DNA from: Oxalobacteraceae bacterium
GTDB taxonomy: Bacteria; Pseudomonadota; Gammaproteobacteria; Burkholderiales; Burkholderiaceae_D
DNA length: 25,255 nt
Direction of reading: 5' to 3'
Assembly: GCA_947446335.1 (NCBI GenBank)
Contig: CANFGA010000004.1
Coordinates: forward strand, 1-25,255
The notes below the pieces were generated by a model that was given only the letters and a program-made list of their open reading frames with translations, was not told the origin of the DNA and ran no database searches. Positions within the stretch are counted from its first letter, which is position 1. The number at the start of each line of letters is the position of its first letter. Both the position numbers and the translations under genes were made by a program. Below, in pieces: positions 1 through 7,413 of the stretch.

Positions 1-6
1 CCCCAT

Positions 7-2031
7 TTACGGCTCTGTGACGCCCGTTTCGGGCGCGAAGAAGGCGATCACGTCGGCCTGCAGGCGGGTGCGCTTGAACGGCGGCAGGCTTTGCCAGATG
101 CGCTTGCCATAGGGCTTGCTGATCACGCGCGGGTCGCACAGCATCAGCACGCCGCGGTCGGTTTCGTCGCGGATCAGGCGTCCGGCGCCCTGCTTCAGGT
201 TGATGATCGCCTCCGGCAGCGAGTGATGCATGAAGCCATTCAAGCCCTGCCGCTCCATGACGGCAATGCGCGCGGCCAGCACCGGGTCGTCGGGCGGCGC
301 GAACGGCAGCTTGTCGATGATCACCAGCGACAACGCATCGCCGCGCACGTCGACGCCTTCCCAGAAGCTCTGGCTGCCGATCAGCACCGCATTGCCGGCA
401 GCGCGAAACTGGTCCAGCAATTCGGTGCGGCCACGCTCGCCCTGCACCAGCAAGGGGAAAGGCAAATTGCGCTTGGCAAACTCATCGCGCAAGCGCTCGG
501 CGGCCCGATTCACAGCCCGGATCGTCGTGCACAGCAAGAAAGTGCGCCCGCCAGCCGCCTCGATGATCGGCAAAGCGCAATCGACGACAGCGTCGGTGTA
601 GCCCGGCGCATTGGGCTGCGGCAGATTGGGCGGCACGAACAGCAAGCCCTGCTGCTCGTAGTTGAAGGGGCTCGGCCACGATTGCGCCGGTTCATCCCCC
701 AACCCCATCTGCGATGCGAAATGCTTGAAATTGTTCTTCACCGCCAATGTTGCCGAGGTGAAAATCCAGCTGCGCGGCACGCCTTCGCGCTGGCTGTTGA
801 AGATCGGCGCGATCGACAACGGGGTCTGGTGCAATTGCAGCGACGACGAGAAGGCCTCGACCCAGAGCACCGCTTCCTGGCCTTCGACCACTTTCGCTTT
901 CGGATCGAATTTCCAGGCTTCGAGTTGCTGCGCCAGTTCGACTGCGCGGGTACGGCATTGTTCGAGCGTCTCGGCGCGCTGGGCCTGGGTGGCCAGCAGC
1001 GCGATCATGCCGTCGAGTTCATCCTTGAGCGTGGCCAGCGCCGGGAAAAAGTCGGATGACGGGGCGATCTGCGCCAACGACAGACGCACGATGTCTTGCG
1101 GGAATGTCAGGCGCAGGTCGCGCGCCGCCTTTTCGACGACACTGACCACCTTGCCCCAGTCAGCCCCGCCGCGCGCATGCACCAACCCTTCGGCCAGCAC
1201 GTCGCGGCACAGTTCGAGCACTTGCGAGGTCGATATCGTGTTGCCGAAAAAGAGCGTCGCGGTGTCCGGCAATTGATGCGCTTCGTCGAAGATGATGGTA
1301 TTGGCCGACGGCAATAGTTCGGCCACGCCGCTGTCTTTCAAGGCCACATCAGCAAAGAACAGATGGTGATTGACGACGACGATGTCGGCTTGCTGGGCTT
1401 CCTTGCGCGCCTTCATCACGAAGCAATCCTGGTAATACTGGCATTCTGCACCCATGCACGTGTCGCGGGTCGACGTCACCAGATTCCAGATCAGCGCATT
1501 TTCAGGCACCTTCGCCAGTTCGGCCTTGTCGCCCGACGTGGTCATCTTGATGAAGCGCGAAATTTCGCGCAGATGGCCGATATCGTCGCGCGAGGTCAGC
1601 CGTCCGTTTTGCAGCGTGCGCTCCAGATGGTAATGGCAGACATAGTTCGAACGCCCCTTCAGCAGCGCCACCGAGACTGGCGCCTGCAGCGCGGCGCGCA
1701 CGGTCGGAATATCGCGCAAGAACAATTGATCCTGCAAGTTCTTGGTGCCGGTCGAAACGATGGTCTTGCCGCCCCACAGCAGGGCCGGTACCAGATAGGC
1801 AAAGGTCTTGCCGGTGCCGGTGCCGGCTTCCGCGATCAGCGTCTTTTGCTCGAAGATCGCTTGCGCAACCGCTTTCGCCATCTCGGTTTGCGAGGTGCGC
1901 GGGCGATAGCTGCCCACCGCGGGGCCGAGCGGGCCGGCAGCGCCGAACAGGCGCTCGATTTCTTCGTCGTGCCGGCCAGGCGCTGCAACGGGAGCAAGGG
2001 AGGGGGACGTGCTATCTGCTGGTTCGGTCAA
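7..2031 (-). CDS. yoaA: ATP-dependent DNA helicase, DinG/YoaA family (XPD-like, Fe-S)
   Basis: Superfamily 2 helicase of the XPD/DinG group, 674 aa, expected to unwind DNA 5'-3' in replication and repair; E. coli YoaA (about 636 aa) is the closest relative I recognise. A Q-motif-like segment (YRPRTSQTEMA, 42-52) precedes Walker A (EAGTGTGKT, 68-76). Four cysteines that would ligate a 4Fe-4S cluster are seen at 132, 192, 197 and 203, in the order typical of YoaA. The DEAH box is at 249-252 within IIFDEAHQLPD, and the C-terminal QGAGRLIR is helicase motif VI. All key residues are present, so it looks intact. The start is a TTG codon without a clear Shine-Dalgarno site; no ATG exists before Met51, which would cut off the Q-motif, so TTG is preferred but not certain. 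It lies 41 nt after the YdcH-like gene and is probably co-transcribed with it. The stop is 7 bases from the window edge. Confidence 0.93.
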   Translation of the reverse strand: MTEPADSTSPSLAPVAAPGRHDEEIERLFGAAGPLGPAVGSYRPRTSQTEMAKAVAQAIFEQKTLIAEAGTGTGKTFAYLVPALLWGGKTIVSTGTKNLQDQLFLRDIPTVRAALQAPVSVALLKGRSNYVCHYHLERTLQNGRLTSRDDIGHLREISRFIKMTTSGDKAELAKVPENALIWNLVTSTRDTCMGAECQYYQDCFVMKARKEAQQADIVVVNHHLFFADVALKDSGVAELLPSANTIIFDEAHQLPDTATLFFGNTISTSQVLELCRDVLAEGLVHARGGADWGKVVSVVEKAARDLRLTFPQDIVRLSLAQIAPSSDFFPALATLKDELDGMIALLATQAQRAETLEQCRTRAVELAQQLEAWKFDPKAKVVEGQEAVLWVEAFSSSLQLHQTPLSIAPIFNSQREGVPRSWIFTSATLAVKNNFKHFASQMGLGDEPAQSWPSPFNYEQQGLLFVPPNLPQPNAPGYTDAVVDCALPIIEAAGGRTFLLCTTIRAVNRAAERLRDEFAKRNLPFPLLVQGERGRTELLDQFRAAGNAVLIGSQSFWEGVDVRGDALSLVIIDKLPFAPPDDPVLAARIAVMERQGLNGFMHHSLPEAIINLKQGAGRLIRDETDRGVLMLCDPRVISKPYGKRIWQSLPPFKRTRLQADVIAFFAPETGVTEP

Positions 2032-2072
2032 AATAGGCTTAACAAAATAACGTGATTGAGGCGAAAATCTGC

Positions 2073-2273
2073 TCAGGCCGGTACATCCGGCACTAATTGC
2101 ATTTTAAGCAATGTTATGTAATCCTTCAACTGCAGCTTGCGCTTCTTCAAGCGCCGCAACTGGAGCTGATCGTGATGGCCATCGAGTATCAACAACTCGA
2201 TCACGACATCGAGATCGCGATGCTCGACATCGAGTTCGATCAGACGCAACTGGATTTCCTGGGGATCTCTCAT
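2073..2273 (-). CDS. YdcH/DUF465-family small protein
   Basis: A 66-aa protein, the usual size for the DUF465 (YdcH-like) family. The family signature is the C-terminal helix LKKRKLQLKDYI (41-52), close to the MKKQKLQLKDEM stretch of E. coli YdcH. It is highly charged and predicted all-helical, with a hydrophobic middle (VVIELLIL) that probably forms a helical hairpin. It has no signal peptide. The ATG has a good ribosome site (GGAAGAG, about 6 nt upstream). The function of the family is unknown. It sits between a lipoprotein gene and the helicase gene, all on the same strand, and has its own candidate promoter. Confidence 0.8.
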   Translation of the reverse strand: MRDPQEIQLRLIELDVEHRDLDVVIELLILDGHHDQLQLRRLKKRKLQLKDYITLLKMQLVPDVPA

Positions 2274-2305
2274 GGGTCTCTTCCGACAATTTTTGAAACA
2301 TCAAC

Positions 2306-2334
2306 AGTTTAATCGACGTGCCTGCGCCGATCAA
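2306..2334 (-). promoter_or_regulatory. Candidate sigma70 promoter for the YdcH-like gene and helicase
   Basis: Reading the minus strand, TTGATC (2334-2329) and TAAACT (2311-2306) are separated by exactly 17 nt. Each hexamer matches consensus at 4 of 6 positions, including the key TTGA and T-A-n-A-n-T bases. Transcription would begin near 2299, giving a leader of about 26 nt before the YdcH-like ATG. Sequence match only. Confidence 0.45.
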
Positions 2335-2360
2335 GGCTCACCGGCGAGCGCTACTGGCAG

Positions 2361-2969
2361 TCAAGGCTTCTTGGCCGCTGCCTCAGCCTCGCGCGCAGCC
2401 TGTTTGGCGGCGATTTCACGCTGCCTTTGCAGCGCTGCAGCGCGCTTTTTTTCATAGGCGACGACGTTTGCAGCGCGCTTGGCATCATCGCTTGCCGCAA
2501 CCGGTTTCTGCTGGCGCGGCGCCCTCGCCTTGGGCACCGACGCTGGCGCTGCCGGCGTCTTTTGCGGGCGCGCTGCAGGTGGCTGCGCATCGGTCTTCTC
2601 GTTGCTGGCCGCGAGCGCGAGATCGCGCTGTTCGACTGCATAGGCGCGCTTGAAACGGGCAGCTTCGATTTCGATCGGGCGCAAGCCCTCCAAAGCGGCA
2701 TGGCGCTCGCTCTTGGCCCGATCCAGGCAATTATTGACAAAAAACTGCGCATAACAGACCTGCTCACGCTCGGCAAAACGCAACTCGGCTGCAGCGCGCA
2801 GGGCGGCGCTATCGGCCAGACGGGCGTCGGCCTGCTGCACCGATGTGCTGGCCGGCACCGGCGCCGCTGCCAGCGCCTGCATCTGCTCTTGTGCCGGTTG
2901 CAACTGTGCGCATCCTGCGCTCACCAGCATGGCCAGCGCCAACGCGAGTGTCTTGATATCGATTGCCAT
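2361..2969 (-). CDS. Putative lipoprotein with charged, Ala/Pro/Lys-rich C-terminal half
   Basis: A 202-aa exported protein. The N-terminus is a lipoprotein signal peptide: a hydrophobic run (LALALAMLVSAGC) ends in lipobox VSAGC with Cys19 as the lipidation site. Residues after Cys19 are AQ, with no Asp at +2, so outer-membrane sorting is likely. The middle (about 60-115) has two cysteines (CYAQFFVNNC) in an amphipathic, probably helical segment rich in Arg and Glu. From about 125 the chain is low-complexity Ala/Pro/Lys/Arg, ending in a coiled-coil-like stretch. I recognise no named domain and no function can be given. The ribosome site AGGAAG lies just upstream of the ATG. The gene begins 25 nt after the zapE stop and is probably co-transcribed with zapE. 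Confidence 0.75.
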   Translation of the reverse strand: MAIDIKTLALALAMLVSAGCAQLQPAQEQMQALAAAPVPASTSVQQADARLADSAALRAAAELRFAEREQVCYAQFFVNNCLDRAKSERHAALEGLRPIEIEAARFKRAYAVEQRDLALAASNEKTDAQPPAARPQKTPAAPASVPKARAPRQQKPVAASDDAKRAANVVAYEKKRAAALQRQREIAAKQAAREAEAAAKKP

Positions 2970-2994
2970 GATGCTTCCTTAATGATTCTATGCC

Positions 2995-4092
2995 CTAGGC
3001 CAGTGTGTCGGCTGCGCCGCCCTGCTCTTTTTCCATGTATTCGCGCGATTGCATTTCAACGATGCGCGAGACGGTGCGATGAAATTCCTGCGCCAGCATG
3101 CCGTTGGTGTACAACTCCTCGGGCGCCACTTGCGCCGACATCAGGAGCTTGACCTTCTTGTCGTAGAACACATCGATCAGCCAGGTAAAGCGGCGCGCCT
3201 CGGAAGACATCGATGCCGACATTTCGGGAATCCCGGACAATACCACGGTATGAAAACGGCTGGCGATTTCAAGGTAATCATTTTGCGAGCGGGGTCCGCC
3301 GCACAGGGTCGCGAAATCGAACCAGATGATGCCGCCGGCGCGCCGCAGCGCATTGATTTCGCGCCCCTCGATCAGGATGCGCGGATCGACGTCGGCGCTT
3401 TCGGCGATCTTCACGTACGCATGGCGCAGCGCCCGGTCGGAAGCGGCGCCAAGCGGCGTATGGTAAGACTCGACCTGCTCGAGCGCGCGGCTGCGGTAGT
3501 CAACCCCGGCGTCGACATTCATGATGTCGAGCTTTTCCTTGAGCAGCGCGATCGTGGGCAGCATCCGGTCGCGGTGCAAGCCATCCGGATAGAGCTTGTC
3601 CGGGGCATAGTTCGACGTCATGATGAAGCTCACGCCGTGATTGAACAGCGCTGTCAGCAGGTTGTACAGGATCATCGCATCGGCGATGTCGGATACGTGG
3701 AATTCGTCGAAACAGATCAAACGGTATTTGCGGGCGATGCGGCGCGCGACCTCGTCGAGCGGATTGGCCACGCCCTTCAATTCGTCGAGTTCGCGATGCA
3801 CGCCGCGCATGAATTCATGGAAATGCAGGCGCGTCTTGCGCACCAAAGGCACCACCGAAAAAAAACTGTCCATCAAAAACGATTTGCCGCGCCCGACGCC
3901 ACCCCACATGTAGACGCCGCGCGGCACCTCGGGACGGTTGATCATGCGCTTGAGGCGATTGGAACGGCGCGCCTTGAAAGCGACCCATTCTTCATACGAA
4001 CGCTGCAAACGATCGATCGCGAGGCCCTGAGCGACATCGGCCTTGAATTCGCGTTGCTGCAACGCGTGCTGATAAAATTCTTGAACATTCAT
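2995..4092 (-). CDS. zapE: Cell division protein ZapE (AFG1-like ATPase)
   Basis: A 365-aa AAA-like P-loop ATPase of the AFG1/ZapE family; in E. coli ZapE associates with the Z-ring and affects FtsZ bundling. Walker A is GGVGRGKS (64-71), Walker B LICFDEF (125-131, with the adjacent HVSDIADAM typical of the family), and the sensor region TSNYAPDKLYPDGLHR (159-174). These are all strongly conserved family blocks. I start at the ATG giving MNVQEFYQ, which fits the family N-terminus. The frame is open further upstream to 4188, but that extension is encoded by an intergenic inverted repeat and is unlikely to be protein. It lies downstream of odhL across a 144-nt gap and 25 nt ahead of the lipoprotein gene. 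Confidence 0.93.
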   Translation of the reverse strand: MNVQEFYQHALQQREFKADVAQGLAIDRLQRSYEEWVAFKARRSNRLKRMINRPEVPRGVYMWGGVGRGKSFLMDSFFSVVPLVRKTRLHFHEFMRGVHRELDELKGVANPLDEVARRIARKYRLICFDEFHVSDIADAMILYNLLTALFNHGVSFIMTSNYAPDKLYPDGLHRDRMLPTIALLKEKLDIMNVDAGVDYRSRALEQVESYHTPLGAASDRALRHAYVKIAESADVDPRILIEGREINALRRAGGIIWFDFATLCGGPRSQNDYLEIASRFHTVVLSGIPEMSASMSSEARRFTWLIDVFYDKKVKLLMSAQVAPEELYTNGMLAQEFHRTVSRIVEMQSREYMEKEQGGAADTLA

Positions 4093-4175
4093 CGGAAAAC
4101 CAACTGGAGCGAGAGTGGATGGCGGATCTGGCCCGCATTGATGGTCGAACCTGAATGGCCGACTTGCTTGCCGGC

Positions 4176-4221
4176 ATTGCCCCTGCAACCAGGCCTTGGA
4201 AGGTCGGGTTGCAGGGGCAAT
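4176..4221. repeat. Perfect 15-bp-arm inverted repeat between odhL and zapE
   Basis: ATTGCCCCTGCAACC (4176-4190) and its exact reverse complement (4207-4221) flank a 16-nt loop. The RNA hairpin would be very stable. There is no U-run directly after it on either strand, so it is not a canonical intrinsic terminator. It begins 16 nt after the odhL stop, so it could protect or define the odhL mRNA 3' end, possibly with Rho. Confidence 0.8.
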
Positions 4222-4236
4222 CTTGAAAACCCGAGC

Positions 4237-5676
4237 TTAGAAATTCAACGAGCGCTTGTCCACGGCCAGAGCCGCTTCCTTGGTCGACTCGGACAACGAC
4301 GGATGCGCGTGACAGATGCGCGCGATGTCTTCTGCAGAAGCGCGGAACTCCATCGCCACCACGGCCTCGGCGATCAATTCGGACGCCATCGGTCCGATGA
4401 TGTGCACGCCCAGGATTTCGTCGGTCGTCGCGTCGGCCAGGAACTTGACCATGCCCGAGGTATCGCCGAGCGCACGCGCGCGGCCGTTGGCCAGGAACGG
4501 GAAGGTGCCGGCCTTGTATGCGATGCCGGCAGCCTTCAATTGCTGTTCGTTTTGACCGACCCAGGCGATTTCAGGCGAGGTGTAGATCACCCACGGAATG
4601 GTGTTGAAGTTGGTGTGGCCGTGCTGGCCGGCGATGCGCTCTGCGACCGCAACACCCTCTTCTTCTGCCTTGTGCGCCAGCATCGGGCCGCGCACCACAT
4701 CGCCGACCGCCCATACGCCTGGCAAGTTGGTCTTGCAATCGTCGTCGACGATGATGAAGCCGCGTTCGTCGAGCGCCAGACCGGCGCTGGCAGCGCCCAG
4801 GCCATTGGTGTTGGGCGTGCGCCCGATCGAGATGATCAGCTTGTCGAACACGGCCTTCTGGGCTTCGCCCTTGGCATCGACATACTCGACCGTGACAGTC
4901 TTCTTCGCTGGCGTGATCTTGCCGATCTTGCAGCCCAGTTTGATCGTCAAACCTTGCTTGGCAAACAGCTTGCCCGCTTCCTTGGCGATCTGTTCATCGA
5001 TCGCGCCCAGCAACACGGGCAAGCCTTCAAGCACCGTCACCTCGGCACCAAGGCGACGCCAGACGCTACCCATTTCCAGGCCAATCACGCCGGCGCCGAT
5101 CACGCCCAGCTTCGCTGGCACGGCGTCCAGTGCCAGTGCACCGGTGTTCGACAAGATCAGTTTCTCGTCAAAAGCGGCACCTGCCAATTCGCGCGCCGAG
5201 GATCCGGTGGCGATGATCACGTTCTTGGCGCCCAGCGACACGGATGCCGGGGCACTGACATCGATCTGGTAAATGCCGGCGCTTGCGGCACCGGTGAAGG
5301 CGGCGCGGCCGTGGAAGAACGCGACCTTGTTTTTCTTCAGCAGATACAAGATGCCATCATTGTTTTGCTTGACCACGCCATCCTTGCGCTTGAGCATCTG
5401 CGCCAGATTCAGCTTCAAGCCCGACACGTCGATGCCGTGCTCGGCAAAGCTGTGGCCGGCGTGCTCGAAATGCTCGGACGATTGCAACAGCGCCTTCGAT
5501 GGAATGCAGCCGACGTTGGTGCAGGTGCCACCGGGAGCAGGACCGCCCTTGGCGTTGACCCAGTCATCGATGCAGGCGACCGAAAAACCCAGTTGCGCCG
5601 CGCGGATTGCCGCGATGTAGCCGCCAGGACCGGCGCCGATGACGACGACGTCAAATTGTTGTAACGTTTTACTCAT
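4237..5676 (-). CDS. odhL: Dihydrolipoyl dehydrogenase, E3 of 2-oxoglutarate dehydrogenase
   Basis: Flavoprotein E3 (479 aa, family about 475) that reoxidises the dihydrolipoyl group of OdhB with NAD+. The FAD site is GAGPGG (14-19), followed by the redox-active disulfide motif GGTCTNVGCIPSK with Cys52 and Cys57. The NAD fold has GAGVIGLEMGS, the second FAD contact is GVWAVGDVV, and the C-terminal interface motif HAHPSLSE supplies the His458/Glu463 catalytic pair. The enzyme appears complete. I use the ATG whose first 8 bases overlap the end of the PspC-domain gene (ATGAGTAA), which implies translational coupling; a TTG five codons upstream is an alternative. Its position after odhA and odhB marks it as the E3 dedicated to 2-oxoglutarate dehydrogenase, though E3 enzymes can be shared. 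Confidence 0.97.
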   Translation of the reverse strand: MSKTLQQFDVVVIGAGPGGYIAAIRAAQLGFSVACIDDWVNAKGGPAPGGTCTNVGCIPSKALLQSSEHFEHAGHSFAEHGIDVSGLKLNLAQMLKRKDGVVKQNNDGILYLLKKNKVAFFHGRAAFTGAASAGIYQIDVSAPASVSLGAKNVIIATGSSARELAGAAFDEKLILSNTGALALDAVPAKLGVIGAGVIGLEMGSVWRRLGAEVTVLEGLPVLLGAIDEQIAKEAGKLFAKQGLTIKLGCKIGKITPAKKTVTVEYVDAKGEAQKAVFDKLIISIGRTPNTNGLGAASAGLALDERGFIIVDDDCKTNLPGVWAVGDVVRGPMLAHKAEEEGVAVAERIAGQHGHTNFNTIPWVIYTSPEIAWVGQNEQQLKAAGIAYKAGTFPFLANGRARALGDTSGMVKFLADATTDEILGVHIIGPMASELIAEAVVAMEFRASAEDIARICHAHPSLSESTKEAALAVDKRSLNF

Positions 5677-6016
5677 AATCTTGATTTCCAATCTCTTGTT
5701 GCGGAACCAATATCCACAATAAAATGTAAAGCACCACGCCGAAACCGAACGACAAGCCGAACAGCACGAAGGCCAGGCGCCAGATCCAGGATTCGACGCC
5801 TGAAATCTGGCTCAGTCCGCCGCATACGCCGCCCAGCCAACAGTCGCTGCGCGAGCGCCGCAGACGGTTGAACCATTGCACCAGCGCCGGCTTGCTTGAC
5901 TCCGGCATCTGGCCGCCTTGCAGCAGCTTCGCTTTTGCTTGCACGAATTCGGCGTCGCTCAACGCGCCCGCCTGGTGCAATTCATGCAAACGCTTGATTT
6001 CCTCGGACAGCATCAT
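5669..6016 (-). CDS. PspC-domain membrane protein with SHOCT-like N-terminus
   Basis: A 115-aa membrane protein. Residues 1-33 (EEIKRLHELHQAGALSDAEFVQAKAKLL) look like a SHOCT motif, a short helical oligomerisation module. Residues about 58-105 match the PspC domain: the CWLGGVCGGLSQISGVE stretch followed by WIWRLAFVLFGLSFGFGVVLYILLWILVP, which contains the membrane segments. PspC in enterobacteria senses envelope stress with PspB, but here no other psp gene is present and the role is unknown. The start has GAGG 5 nt upstream. It is inserted between odhB and odhL, 71 nt after odhB, and its stop overlaps the odhL start by 8 nt, so it is very likely part of the odh transcript. Confidence 0.85.
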   Translation of the reverse strand: MMLSEEIKRLHELHQAGALSDAEFVQAKAKLLQGGQMPESSKPALVQWFNRLRRSRSDCWLGGVCGGLSQISGVESWIWRLAFVLFGLSFGFGVVLYILLWILVPQQEIGNQDYE

Positions 6017-6087
6017 GCAAGCCTCGCGGTGTCAGGATTCGAACTGCAACACTTGCCCAAGCAACCCTGGCAAGCGCTGCGGCCGTG

Positions 6088-7356
6088 TTACAGATCCAGC
6101 AGCAGGCGCGCAGGGTCTTCCAGCGCTTCCTTCATCGCCACCAGGCCGAGCACGGCTTCGCGCCCGTCGATGATGCGGTGATCGTACGACATCGCCAGAT
6201 AGTTCATCGGACGAATCACGATCTGGCCATCTTCGACCACGGCGCGGTCCTTGGTCGCATGCACGCCCAGAATCGCCGACTGCGGTGGATTGATGATCGG
6301 GGTCGACATCATCGAACCGAAGGTGCCGCCATTCGAGATCGAGAACGTGCCGCCGGTCAAGTCGTCCAGCGTCAGCTTGCCATCCTTGGCCTTGGCGCCG
6401 AATTCGCCGATCTTGCGCTCGATGTCGGCGATCGACATTTGGTCTGCATTGCGGATGATAGGCACCACCAGGCCGCGCGGCGAACCGACTGCGATGCCGA
6501 TGTCGAAGTAACCGTGGTAGACGATGTCATTGCCATCGACCGATGCATTGATGATCGGATATTTTTTCAACGCAGCCACTGCCGCCTTGACGAAGAACGA
6601 CATGAAGCCGAGCTTGACGCCGTGCGATTTTTCGAACTTGTCCTTGTACTTGTTGCGCAGGTCGATCACCGGCTGCATGTTCACTTCATTGAACGTGGTC
6701 AAGATCGCGTTGGTCGATTGTGACTGCAGCAAGCGCTCGGCGATGCGGGCGCGCAAGCGGCTCATCGGCACGCGCTCTTCCGGACGCTCGCCCAGGCTTG
6801 CTGCCACGGGCGAAGTCACTTGCATCAAGGCTGGCTTGGCGGCGACCGGGGCGACTGGCTTGGCGGCAACGGCGGCTGGCTTGGCCACGGCGGCGAGTGC
6901 ATCGCCCTTGGTCACGCGGCCATCCTTGCCGGTGCCTGGTACTTGCGCCGTGCTCAGGTTGTTTTCGGACAAGATCTTGGCAGCAGCAGGCATCGCGACA
7001 TCGCCCTTGGTGGCGGCGGCAGGTGCAGCGGCGGCGGCAGTTGCTGCGGCAGCGGCAACCGAGACGCTGGAAACGGGTGCCGACTTGACTTCGATCGGGC
7101 TCACCAGAACGGCGGCGTCGGTATCGATGATCCCGATCACTTCGCCGGCGACGACGGTGCTGCCATCGCCCTTGATGATCTGGATGATCACGCCAGCGGC
7201 TGGCGCTGGCAATTCGAGTACCACTTTATCGGTTTCGACATCGATCAGGTTTTCATCGCGGCTGACTGCTTCGCCGACTTTCTTGTGCCATACCAGCAGT
7301 GTCGCTTCAGCGACCGATTCCGACAATTGAGGGACTACGACTTCGATTTGTGCCAT
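6088..7356 (-). CDS. odhB: Dihydrolipoyllysine succinyltransferase, E2 of 2-oxoglutarate dehydrogenase (SucB)
   Basis: E2 core of the complex (422 aa), which transfers the succinyl group from lipoate to CoA. One lipoyl domain occupies residues 1-80 with the lipoyl lysine at 44 (DVETDK). An Ala-rich linker (about 95-118) leads to a peripheral-subunit-binding domain (about 120-157, MPAAAKILSENNL then GTGKDGRVTKGD), then a second Ala/Pro/Lys linker (158-185). The catalytic domain follows from about 190 and ends with SYDHRIIDGREAV, giving catalytic His393 and Asp397. Domain order and length are typical of SucB, and the final LLLDL is the usual end. The ribosome site GGAG is 7 nt before the ATG. 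It lies 57 nt after odhA. Confidence 0.98.
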   Translation of the reverse strand: MAQIEVVVPQLSESVAEATLLVWHKKVGEAVSRDENLIDVETDKVVLELPAPAAGVIIQIIKGDGSTVVAGEVIGIIDTDAAVLVSPIEVKSAPVSSVSVAAAAATAAAAAPAAATKGDVAMPAAAKILSENNLSTAQVPGTGKDGRVTKGDALAAVAKPAAVAAKPVAPVAAKPALMQVTSPVAASLGERPEERVPMSRLRARIAERLLQSQSTNAILTTFNEVNMQPVIDLRNKYKDKFEKSHGVKLGFMSFFVKAAVAALKKYPIINASVDGNDIVYHGYFDIGIAVGSPRGLVVPIIRNADQMSIADIERKIGEFGAKAKDGKLTLDDLTGGTFSISNGGTFGSMMSTPIINPPQSAILGVHATKDRAVVEDGQIVIRPMNYLAMSYDHRIIDGREAVLGLVAMKEALEDPARLLLDL

Positions 7357-7413
7357 TGTAAAACTCCGTATATGGTTCGATGAGACGCCGCGCAGCGCAC
7401 GGCGCCTGATTGC

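Noticed and set aside
3049..5664. Very long open frame (871 codons) on the plus strand
   Set aside because: It is antisense to zapE, the zapE-odhL gap and odhL, all strongly identified by motifs. It is His/Arg/Gln/Asp-rich as expected from a shadow frame and has no recognisable domain.
6017..6060. tRNA T-arm-like string GTTCGAATCC on the minus strand before the PspC-like gene
   Set aside because: The flanking bases do not form the 5-bp T stem, and no acceptor, D or anticodon arm can be built from the preceding sequence, which is the end of odhB.
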